Position numbers and translations under genes: made by a program. A DNA stretch of 64,000 nt from NCBI GenBank assembly GCA_014529385.2, contig CM043950.1, positions 157,949,545 to 158,013,544 on the forward strand, in the 5' to 3' direction. The first letter of the stretch is position 1; each line of letters starts with the position of its first letter. The notes beneath the pieces were generated by a model. That model was not told the DNA's origin and did not search any database. It worked only from the letters and a program-made list of their open reading frames with translations. Shown here piece after piece: positions 35,690 through 46,177 of the stretch. The DNA comes from Adiantum capillus-veneris. Its lineage: Eukaryota > Streptophyta > Polypodiopsida > Polypodiales > Pteridaceae.

Positions 35690-37600
35690 CTTATGACCTG
35701 ACAAAAGCATCACAGGAGACACGATCCTATTGATCATAGTAAAGCCAGATTCAGAGAACTCCCAGATGTTCACAGACTTCAGTGAAGTCAGGTATTGCAA
35801 GCTCAAAGACGAGGTGTAGATAAAAGTGCAAAAGATGGATCCAAGTGGTTATCCAAAAACCTGCACAAGCTCGCAAAGCATCCATTTAGTGCATCTGCAA
35901 TCAGGATCGTTGTACATGGATTATAGTGGTTAAATCTACAGTCGAGAGCCAATAATGGAAGATCCAATAGATCAGTCAATTGCAACCAATCTAATTGCAG
36001 AACCGAGTCAAAGACAGTACAAAAGTCAAGATGGAGCAGTCTATAACTTGATACTCAGTGTTTTAAAAGAAGACATTGCTAACAACTAGGCGAGTACAAA
36101 AGCTACAACTTCTCAGCTAGAGCTTGACATGACAGAACCAAATGAAACAGCACCAGTCATGACGTATTGCTCATATTGTGGAGGAAAAAGTGAGAATTTT
36201 CATGAAGATAGTCCAAGAAATCTAGACAACATGGACACATGATATTATCATTGTATGGTACACATAATTCATATGCACATTATGTGGACCAAAAAGTACA
36301 AGTGTACAAAAGAGATCAACTAGTGTTTGAACGGCCCACATTCCAGCTCATAGAAGTGCGTCCAGTGATAGATCAAAAAGGATGATTCATTTTAGAGGAT
36401 AGAAACCACTAAAACCCATCCTCTCTAGAGCTGAAGGATATTACCTGAGTGAACCCAGAAATCTGTTCAGAGCCAAACTCTCCTCCATCAAAAATCAAGC
36501 TTCGATGTTGTGACCAAATGAGCATATACTTCGACCAAAATAGTCGTAGATATTGACGAGAGTTTAAGATCTATGATGTCTTGGTTCCTGAAACCACAGA
36601 AGCTTATATCATAGGAGACCCGTGGGATAGACAATATCAGGGCAAAGATAGTGCTATCTATAGCTTGATTTGGGGAATTATTTGTCATGTTTCACAGAGA
36701 TACATAGGAAAGTATGCAGAAGGTCTACCAGATGCCAAACATCAACAATGCTACCCAAAGTGTGCCTTCACAATCCCAAAAGGTGAGACTAAACCAGAGC
36801 CAAACAATTTTGAACTCTCAGTGATCACCCTAGGAAGGGGGGAGCTACAAATCCATCAAGCTCAGCTCTAGTACCAGAAAATGCTACACCAGTTAGAAGC
36901 CCAAGAACTTCTAGTCAGCAGACCCCTTCAAAGCAAAAACCATTGAAAGATCATATGGTTACTGGAAGTTTCCCATTGACCGATATCCCATCAAAATTTG
37001 CACAGAAAAATTCTACTATGAAGATTATCAAGGACAAAAGTTTCAATTGATCTCCACCAATCAAAGCCAAAAGCCGACAAATCCCACAATGCTCAAGATA
37101 TTGCATGAGACCAAGCTCACATATGCATATCGAGATGCAAATGGCAATGATTCTCAGCAGGTTCATGTCCTTGTACCAGCCCCTAAAGATGCTAAACTTG
37201 AAGTCAAGGACTATCTGAAGATGATACAAAGTCTCAAGCTACCAGAGCAGGTGACAAAAAAGTCAAAATCAATGAAAGCTAAAGTCCAAAGGCCACACAA
37301 AGGTACCACCAAAATCTCCTCCGAAGAGACAGATTCTTCCAAAAATTATAGTGGATCTTCTAAGATCAAAAGTTACTCAAATGTAGACAGACAATGCTTA
37401 ACAGTTGCAAGAAAAAGGTGCAATGTTACAGCCAATGGATTCAACATCGATTGAAGAAAATGGTCAAAGCAAAGGAGTTGAAGAAAAGTTCAATCCAAGG
37501 ACACTGCCACAGTAAAAGGAGTCAATTCATACACAAATCCTGAGACGATCAAGAGAATGAAGAAAAACTCTCAAGTAAAGCTAGATTTCCAACTAGACAA
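35690..37600 (+). pseudogene. Degenerate Gag-like interior of large element (resumes after insertion)
   Basis: Short broken frames. Near 36165 one reads TYCSYCGGKSENFHED, a damaged zinc-knuckle-like CxxC plus His. Frames 36581-36871 and 37047-37454 are Lys/Gln/Pro-rich without a clear domain. This stretch and 30290-32008 are one element split by the copia derivative. Confidence 0.5.
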
Positions 37601-39075
37601 GAACCTCATGTCCTTTTGCACTTGGAAAAATGTGGCCAACCACAGCTGGAAGATGCTCCAAAATTCGTGAGCATATCTGGAAACAAACGAGCAGAATGTT
37701 GGGGAATCATCTCCACCGCCATTCAGATAGGTCCACAGATCATCCTCGCCCAATTCCATGTGATCACAGCAAAAGATCTTACAGATAACATCATAGTGGG
37801 AATGCGAATGGCCCAAAAGATGTTAGAGTTACAAAGTTCAAACATGACAGAGTCACCACATACAACAAAGAATGAAGACCAAGACTGGTCACTCGCAGAC
37901 GACAGCACAAAGTCCTCAAGCACAGTTAAAATGGAGACTGATATCAAAGAAAATCTTATTAAAGATGATTCATCTCCAAAGAATAGAACTTAAAGCAAAT
38001 CACACAATAGTAAGTGCAGATCAAACAGAGTAAAGGGCAACCATGATAGCTATTGAGCAAAGAATTCCACCAAGACAAGAAGTAAAGAAGATCAAAATTG
38101 TAGACACTAGGAAGCAATAGGAAGTCCAAAGATGCAGACACTGCCAGCTAATCAGCTAATAAAAGTTAGATTGGAAAACAGAGTCTCAAAACACCCTCCA
38201 TAGAGACACGGTTAGATCAAGATGAGACCATGGCAAAAGCAAGACAAAGATCTTCAATAGAACCAACAATGAGAATAGCTATAGTCCTTAGTAATACAAT
38301 TGGAGCAAGTGTCAGATGCAATGCTCTACTAGATAAAGAAGCAAAGTGTAATATGGTTGTAGACAACATCCATAGCATTCTAGAGATTACTCAGGGCAAG
38401 CCAGATAATAGAGAAATCATGGGTAAGGCTACAAGTCAAAAAGAAATGGTTGCTACCCTTAGCATCCAAAATCATGAAGAGCAGGTAAAGTTTCAGGTAA
38501 AGTCTTCAAAAAACATGCATGCAGATGTCATCCTTGGACATCGATGGTTAGACCAACACAAGTCCTACAAAGAAGATACAATGCTAATACTCTCTTTTCC
38601 AAGAGCTAGCCCGCAACACTTACAAGTATCGTTAATGTTGGATTTAGAGTTGCAAAAGTCACAAGAAACAAAGACAAACCTTGGAGACAAAGGTAAAGCT
38701 AAAGTAGAACTTCCACCAACTAGCAAAGAAGGTGTGATAGCATATGCCTCTACATCAAAGAACCCTCATGGATCATCTTCTTCAAGCAAGTCGGGCTTTC
38801 AAAACATCAAGTCAATTGCTAACCCAATTGAAACCTCTAAGGAGACACCCAAAAAATCAAAGGCATTTCAGCCAAAGTACTCAAGAAAGCAAAGGAAAGT
38901 CAAGCAAGTGTTTGTTCCAAGAAGTTTAGTCAAAGTCAATGATCCGGTTTGGATTAAGGATGGGAAATCAACACATAAATACAAACACATGGGATGGATA
39001 GCATCACAATGGAGCTTAAAAGAATAGGAGTACTATAGAGGTAACAAACAGATATGGGTACCAAAACCGCAGGTT
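37601..39075 (+). pseudogene. Two tandem retropepsin-like segments
   Basis: Frame 37616-37993 has a segment FHVITAKDLTDNIIVGMRMA, shaped like the second half of retropepsin. Frame 38230-39027 (265 codons) has MRIAIVLSNTIGASVRCNAL then LLDKEAKCNMV, where a DTGA-type active site would sit (here DKEA). VILGHRWLDQHKSY follows. A Lys/Ser-rich tail ends with a VFVPRSLVKVNDPVWIKDG stretch; IWVPKPQ follows after a stop. Both active sites look damaged. The arrangement echoes 4827-5359. No RT or integrase is seen between here and the 3' LTR. Confidence 0.45.
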
Positions 39076-40673
39076 AGAGCATATGAAGTGAAATCAAGAT
39101 CTTCCCACGAAAGAAGGCCCACAAGGTATCAACCTCAATAATATCCTAGGATACCTAAGCAGCAAGTATACAACAGAACTACATCAAAAGATGCTAAGGT
39201 CTACCACAACTCTCAAGAGGATACAGAACAAAGATGGATCTCAAATAATGTTCCTCTTGGACAAAGATTCTAGACAGGCTATACAAAGATTTGGCTACCG
39301 GTCAGCACAAGCCAACTACAACTACACAAGACCTACATGAAGATCTCAAGAGCTCAACAAGACCTATAGCTCAACAAAGTCAACAAAGGAGATACAAAGG
39401 TCATCAAGAGATTTGGATTCCTAAGTCTTCCAATGCTCTGAGTCAAAATCCAGATGCAGAGAGCCAACAAAAGGCCTACAATAACATCAAAGACTCCTTG
39501 CAACAGGCCAAAACAATTGGAGAACCACACGAACAATGGAGTCTTCACAGTCAAAGAAGGACAACCCAACCAACAAAGATTTTGATTCAAACATGATAGA
39601 ATGGGTATACCAAAAGAAACCTTCAATGCCAACTTGGTCCTTGATTAATACTCTTTTTGAGGATTCAAGCTTACTTTTACCTGAAGAAATGTTTGTAGTA
39701 AGCACAAGAATGTAAAAAGTCAAGTTTCCAGGGTGCAAAAAACACTCTATGGCATAGTCAGAGTCGGGCTGTTGAGCCATAAAATGAGAAAAGCATTAGT
39801 CCCAAAGCTTCAAGTCATATTAAACTATGTGCTAAGAGTCATAGTTATTAGGCTTATGCTCAAGCTGGAAGAGTTCAGCATATCTAAGTCATGTCAATCA
39901 TGCTGGATGAGATGAGCATAAGAGTCAAAGTCTATTAACTTACAACTGGTGGAGTGTCGTAGAGTCCAACACTCACACACAGTGCATAGTAAGATGAGAG
40001 CACATATCCTCGATAATCAAAACTTTTCTTAAAGGGGTACCAACTTGCAAAGTCATGTCATGTGCTTTTATAGCTACACCATCTTTCTGAAGAATGCCTC
40101 AAAATATTTCTTGCACTGCATATTGTTCCCCATGCATTTCTATGTATGCATATAGGATGTCCCACCATTGGACATATGCGTTATACACTCTCTTTTTGCT
40201 TCCACCTATGCACCTTGAGTGGACTATAATAGGAAAACCAATGCTCTATCATGCTGCCCTCTCATATTTTTTGCCTTTTTAATTCGATGTCTATCAGCAA
40301 ATAATCCCTTGAGTACTTTATTAATATTTCCCATGCTCAGTAAGTACTCCAATAATGCACGTATCCCACAGGCACTTTTTTCCCACTGGGTTTTTTCCCT
40401 TTGGTCATCTAGGTATTAGACCCTAATTTTAATCCTCATCATTCTACTTCTCTTGTACATACTCATAATAAAAACAACAGCCTCACCATTATGTTGCTAC
40501 AATGGACAAATGCGACATCATCCCTCACACCAATACAGATGCTACATCAAAATAAACCTCCTCAACAAATTCAACAACAAATGAAGACAATCAGCCCATC
40601 AACAACCAATCGAAACCTTTCATTGCCTCCACGAACACTTCTCAACTCTGCCCAAGGATGGGCACTAAAATCC
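39076..40673 (+). pseudogene. Degenerate 3' part of large element
   Basis: Low-complexity Gln/Lys/Thr-rich frames (39291-39596) and Pro/Gln-rich frames near the end (40491-40694), interrupted by stops. They contain further WIPK-type echoes near 39410. Nothing is identifiable as an enzyme. Confidence 0.4.
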
Positions 40674-40684
40674 GAAGGGGGGAA
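40674..40684 (+). promoter_or_regulatory. Polypurine tract
   Basis: GAAGGGGGGAA immediately before TGTTAACTGAG, equivalent to 17671-17681. Confidence 0.8.
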
Positions 40685-41225
40685 TGTTAACTGAGCCAAT
40701 GTTAGTTAACACGAGCTGCTAAAGATCAAAGCCTTATCAATGCACATCGAAGATGAATATAAAGAAGCAGTGAAGATTGAAGTTACACACTTTTCACATT
40801 TTTCCAAAATGGCCATGTATTGTAATTTCCCAATTTATTTAGCCATTGTGATAATTGTAAAGTGTTACAGGCTCAATAAGAGTTCCAACATGTAAAGAAT
40901 AGGTCAAATAGTGTACCTAGGTTGTAGATACAATAAGTTGTGGAGCCTCAAAGGTCTTGGGTGCCGGACATTACACATTTTAGACCTTGGCTAAGGTATA
41001 AAAGCCAACTTTGTAAAGATTTTATTAAGTTTTGGATAATAGAAACACACATGAGCTAACGGTGCTCACTTATCTCCTTCTCGCACTTCCTACTCCCTTC
41101 CCGGTTGTCACATTGCAGTGCCCTCTGTTGCGTTGCAACCGTGGGTAAGAGCTCTATGCATTGACATAAACATATCATGGTAAACCGTAGCTTTTGGCAT
41201 CACCGGCCCGCGGCCTTCATCATAA
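40685..41225 (+). repeat. LTR of large element (right end approximate)
   Basis: Starts TGTTAACTGAGCC after the polypurine tract. A clear TATA box, TATAAAAG, lies at 40997-41004. The downstream part is C/T-rich (41088-41130) as in many R/U5 regions. The right end is not certain. It is followed by leader-like sequence and one 285-bp-type core (AATAATCGTGATTT, 41347-41360), i.e. what normally follows a 5' LTR. Confidence 0.65.
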
Positions 41226-42439
41226 GTAGAAATTTAAGCTAAGAAATCACAAAGTAAGCATAGGCGAGGTATTGAGGCATCATTGCTAAGCATTTAGATG
41301 CATTCGGAGTCAAAAACAACTAGGTCAAAAACTCACTGCTGCTGTTAATAATCGTGATTTTTGTACTTCATCAAAAGTGAGGTTTGAGACCATACGCACG
41401 TGTGCTTAGGTCATATATACATGTCCTAGAAGTAGCGGAATTCAATTTGAGAGTAGCGGAATTTAATGAGAATACTTTCAAGAAATGATTTTGTGAGCAT
41501 AGCGGGTAGACATAATTGAAGATAGCAACATAATCATAGCAATTAGTTAACTTGGCATAGACAATACTTTTGCAAGAGAGAGAATTTAGAGAACATGACA
41601 ACAGTTGAGGACCGGATTTATGTGGAGCCGGTCCCCCCTCCAATAGGCATTTGTATTATGATTTCTCCCATAAAGAGAGACTTGTTACAATACATTCTTT
41701 GTGTTCCTTGTGACCTAGGTGAAGCAATGAAGATGGAAAGCTTCATGCATCACCATCATAGCATAACCTAAACTTGAAGAAATCTTTAACTATACCAAGC
41801 CTCAGTCCCAAGACCTCAAACACCTTCGAAGGTGGAGAGAGCTAGCAGGGAATGAGGGTAGGGAAGAGGAAGAAGAAACATTTCATACGAGAAAGAGCTA
41901 GTTCCTCACTTATCATAACTCTTGAGCTAGCATACATAATAGCATAGTAATGAAGAAGAAGGAGATGACAAGCTCAAGCATTGAAGCATGGCTCTTGGTT
42001 GGATTTGCACTCCATAGCCAAGAGTGTTGGTGTAGGCTCTCAACCTCTACTTGCTTGGAGAGGGAGCTCTTGCACTTTGCATAGCACACAATGAGAGTGT
42101 TTGTGAATGTGTGTGGGTGAGTATACCCCCTAAGCACCCCCCTAGCTTGCTTGGGTCGACCCCCCCTTGTAGCTCATGCTTGAAGCTCATTGGACCCCTC
42201 CAGGCCTAGCCAATCACAAGCAGGAGCCATTACAAGCAACAGGGGTAGCCTTGGGACAAGTGTCCCCCTTTCCCCTTTGAGAGAGAGGACTTGATAAATG
42301 CAAAATCAATTAATTAAATATCCTAAATTATCATTGGACCCCTTGGGTGGCCAACCAATAGGCTTCAGGCACACCATGAGGGCAACATGAGGAGGAACTT
42401 GACAAGTGTCCTTGCTGCCTCTTCAAGCTGGGGCTTCCC

Positions 42440-42566
<127 letters not shown>

Positions 42567-42629
42567 CTCTCTCATCCCCCCCCCTTGTAGGCTCGCCCCC
42601 CTCCTTGTAGGGATCTTTTTGACTTTAGG

Positions 42630-42870
42630 AGCTCAAGCACCTTAGTCATCAAGCATGACAAAGCACTTGGACTAGGGGGTATTCCCACAAGCATCTCAGG
42701 CAAGCATGTCAAGGCACCTCAAGCACCTTAATCAAGCGGCAAGTCAAGCACCTCAAGCATGGAGTAAGTGAAGCACCTCAAGCACCTTAATCAAGCACCT
42801 CAAGCAGGACAAACACCTCAAGCACGACAAGCACCTCAAGCAGATCAAGCACCTCGAGCTTGGGCCGGGT
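42630..42870. repeat. Degenerate minisatellite, CAAGCACCTCAAG unit
   Basis: More than ten variants of CAAGCACCT(CAAG/TAAT) in a row, inside the LTR, absent from the other LTR copies in this window. Confidence 0.85.
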
Positions 42871-43168
42871 TCCCACCTCAAGCTCAGCCCTAGCTTACCT
42901 AAGGTCAAAGAACTTTTTCACACATTATTGGAGGTCTTCAATGAAGCTAACCCTAAGGTCTGATGCTCCATTGGTTAGCCTTGCTCTTTATAGACCATCT
43001 CCCATTTGGGCCCCTTTACTATTGGCCCCGTGTTGAGATAGATCTATAAGCACATATCTATATCTTAACACTTGTTCCCGTTTATTCTCCCACATTAAGT
43101 GATCAATTAAATATGAGAAAATCATTTGGGTTGGTTAGATATTAGATTTTATGACATTACCTCTCTCT

Positions 43169-43777
43169 AGTCAAGTCAGCTTCATTCCATGGTGAGAGTT
43201 ATGTTCATGGTTCTCACTATGTCTGTAAGATAGCAAATGAGGTTAGAAACCCATCCCACAAGCTATTTTGCATCATGTTTATGGGGATGGAATGTTATCA
43301 TATGATGTATGAGAACTCATGGATTGATGTGGGTGCCTCATATGCATGGTTATGATTGCTTTCCACCTTTCTAGGTCAAAAACTAGCTCTATGTGCTAGG
43401 GAGGTGAAGTGAAGATGTGATGCATCAACTTTGCATGGTTGGATGTTGTCAAAATTTAATTGTTTATATCATGATTAGTTGTTGGTCAGACTCTTTTTAT
43501 GCATAAAAGAATCATGTCTTAAGGGTCATATGCATGTGGACTCCAACTGATTTGCAGGGGTTATGTCAAACTACAAGAGTGGGAGTGGGTTCAGTGTGGT
43601 TATGATTTATGGTTAAGGGCTGAGATTCCCTCATGGATTATGGTTGTGATTTGATGGTGGAACCCGGTGTGGCTCAATGTTTTTTTTCAGGATATGGTTA
43701 TGCTGTCAAAATGCTGCCGAATTTTTTGTAGCCATTTATGTACTAAAGTGGTTAAGCAGGATTGGTTGTGCCTCACA
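43169..43777 (+). repeat. Host sequence of the nest: probable left part of an LTR-like repeat
   Basis: No frame of note. It is the left flank of the copia element and should continue at 58356. The rejoined region would lead to a TATA box and a primer-binding-like site at 59159, so it may be an LTR. Its left limit is not defined. Confidence 0.4.
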
Positions 43778-43818
43778 TGAAGGTGCCGCAAGAAGCGTGT
43801 GAGAGTGCAAGTGCAGGA

Positions 43819-43871
<53 letters not shown>

Positions 43872-44012
43872 CCTGCTTTGGGTGGAGCGTACAGCAACGT
43901 TATCCTGGCAGCTCCTTATTCTGTTGTATTAAAGAATAAGTGTATAATAGTTAAGTTAGGAGATGGGTTAGTAGTAAGTGGGATGTCTGACCAGTTGGCC
44001 TGAATCCCAACA
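43778..44012 (-). repeat. 3' LTR of the copia element
   Basis: TGAAGGTGCCGC...AATCCCAACA; contains (AG)n at 43821-43870. Confidence 0.9.
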
Positions 44013-44082
44013 AACTGCCACTTGAAGGCCAATGCAGTCCAAGTGACCTGGTATGTACAACCGTGAAGCAATCTAGTGGCTT

Positions 44083-44171
44083 CAACCTATACCCATCAAC
44101 TCACTGCAATGTGTAAACCAATCCAAAGCTAAGCCTTTCGTCAAAGCATCTGTTGGGTTGTCGTCAGTGTG
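44083..44171 (-). pseudogene. C-terminal end of copia RNase H, separated by the insertion
   Basis: The minus strand here continues the RNase H frame that stops at 53079: after VKVHT the reading passes into an Asp-Asp-Asn-Pro and Ala-Leu-Thr-Lys stretch typical of the copia polyprotein end, with a TGA near 44084. It shows that the chromovirus inserted in the last codons of pol. Confidence 0.75.
44167..44171. other. Target-site duplication of the chromovirus, left
   Basis: GTGTG, identical to 53074-53078. Confidence 0.95.
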
Positions 44172-45760
44172 TGTCATAATAATCAATATCTAATTCTCCT
44201 AAATGATTTTCTCATATTAAACTGATCATTTAATGTGGGGAAGTGCCAAGGGAGAAAAAGCTAGAATATTGGTTAAGTTAGCAGACCGGCCACAGTAGGG
44301 ATCCAAAGGAGGGAAAATAGGGATTCAAAGGGGGGGCCATCTGCAAAAGAGCCATGTGAAACAATGGGCCAAAAAGACCCTAAGGTTCAGCCCATTAAGA
44401 CTTCCAAAATGCTAAGGTTCCAAAATTCAAAGGTTGTGTCCAAAGGTCAACCCTAGGAAAAATTGGATGCTTTGTGTGTGCCCTAAAAGTCTTTCTACAT
44501 CCCTACATGGGAGGGGGCGAGCCCCAAAGCTAGGGGATGAGAGAGAAAGCCACACACACACACACAGGCTCCCTTTACACAAAGGGAATGAGGGACACAT
44601 GTCAGCTCCTTAGGCCAGATGCCCACAAGGTGTGCCCAATTCCTATAGGAAGACCCTTGAAGTGGACCAATGAGAATTAAGCTAGAGTAAATCTAGTTTA
44701 ATTAATTTAAAAACATTTAATAAAAGAAACCAATAAGAATTAAGTGTCCTAGAAGACTATTGGGCAGTCTCCCAAGGGGTCCAATGAGCATTCAGGAGCC
44801 CCATGGCTTGCCTGATTCCTATTGGCCAGGAGGCAAAGGGGTCCAATGAGAGTTTAGTTTAATTATTTAATTACCTAAAGCTCTCACAAAAGGGGAAAGG
44901 GGGACACATGTCAGAAGGCTATCACTTATGCTGCTTAATCCCTATTGGCTTGACCTGGGGAGGTCCAATGAGGCAAAAGCCAGACTTACTTAGCAGCTAG
45001 GGCTCGCCCAAGAGAGAGGGGGGCTGATTTTTGCTTGGCATTGACACACACACTCTCACACTTGACCATGTGTGAAGGGAAAATACTCTATCTCCTCCCA
45101 AGCTTTAATGGAGAGCTCATCACCTACTCCAAGCTTGTGAGATAGAAGCCTACATCAACACTCTCTTGGCATGTGGATGCAAATCCAACCAAGAGCCAAG
45201 CTTCAATGCATGCTCATCTTCTCTACCAAGCTAATTACTAAGCTAAGCTATGCTAATATGAGTGATTATGTGAGGAGATGTACTTCTTTCTCGTAAGATA
45301 CTTCTTTTTCCTCTCAATCTACTCTCATACCCTGCTAGCTCTCACCATCTTCGAAGGTGTGTGAGGTCTTGGGTCTGAGAACGGGGATAATTCAAGTTGT
45401 GTTTGATTAAGTGTTTTGCTTGGTGTATGAAGCTTCCATCTTCATTGCACTAGCTAGTCTTGAAGGAACACAAAGAATTGTATTGTACAATGTCTCTCTT
45501 GATGGGAGAAACCATAATACAAAGCCTTTTGGAGGGGGGACCGGCTCCATGCAAATCCGGTCCTCAACTGTTGTCAATAGCTTAATTGCTCTCTCTTTTG
45601 AAAGTATTGTCGATGCTATCTAACTAGGTGTTATGCTTTTTGTTGCTCTCTCCACCCAAGCACTCTTGTAATTCTCATTAGGAATCAACTCTAATGAAAT
45701 GCCCACTATGTTCATGCTAAATTCCGCTACACAAAAGATTTTAGACCATTAAATGTTACA
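44172..45760 (+). repeat. 5' LTR of the young chromovirus
   Basis: 1589 bp, TGTCATAATAATC...AAATGTTACA. It carries eight CCAAT/ATTGG motifs between about 44665 and 44970. The 70-codon frame at 45411-45623 lies in the R/U5 part and is repeated in the other LTR; it is not considered a gene. Confidence 0.97.
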
Positions 45761-45761
45761 T

Positions 45762-45773
45762 TGGTATCAGAGC
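45762..45773 (+). promoter_or_regulatory. Primer-binding site, initiator Met tRNA
   Basis: TGGTATCAGAGC one base after the LTR end; priming site for minus-strand cDNA. Confidence 0.97.
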
Positions 45774-46177
45774 TCAAGGTTTCTCTTTTCTTGCTCAAGA
45801 AGGGAGGTCCTCAAGCTAGCTACAAATGGTTGGTATTATTAATTGCCTGTGAGTAAGTAGAACAGGGATTTTTCAGCCTTGCAGTGCGCCTGCCTTTGTG
45901 CAGTTAACGGGGCATCACCGTCGAGAGCTATGGTCTTAATAGTGGAGTCCTACGGGGCTTGCCTACGGCTTAACCACTATTGAGCTATTAGAAGCTTGAC
46001 AGGAGCCGGTGCTGTTTTGGTGTCGAAAGACCCTCTCTTCTATTCCTTGCAATTAATGGTATTCGAGCCGCGGGTACAGTAGCTTGAGTGCTTTTTCTAA
46101 AGGGGTAAAGAGGAGTACCAACTAGGGCTTGAAGTGCCAAAGTACACCTAAAAAGTTTACACCAAAAAGTTGTTAGA
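45774..46177 (+). other. Untranslated leader of the chromovirus
   Basis: About 400 bp between primer-binding site and gag start, without a long frame. Expected to hold packaging and dimerisation signals. It is entirely missing from the old copy at 5.5-12.2 kb. Confidence 0.7.

Noticed and set aside
42630-42870. CAAGCACCTCAAG repeats as a CRISPR-like or regulatory array
   Set aside because: Units are short, contiguous and degenerate without spacers, inside a plant LTR; a minisatellite is enough explanation.
45411-45623. Identical 70-codon frames at 45411-45623 and 52724-52936
   Set aside because: They are the same position of the two LTRs; identity reflects LTR identity, not a conserved gene.
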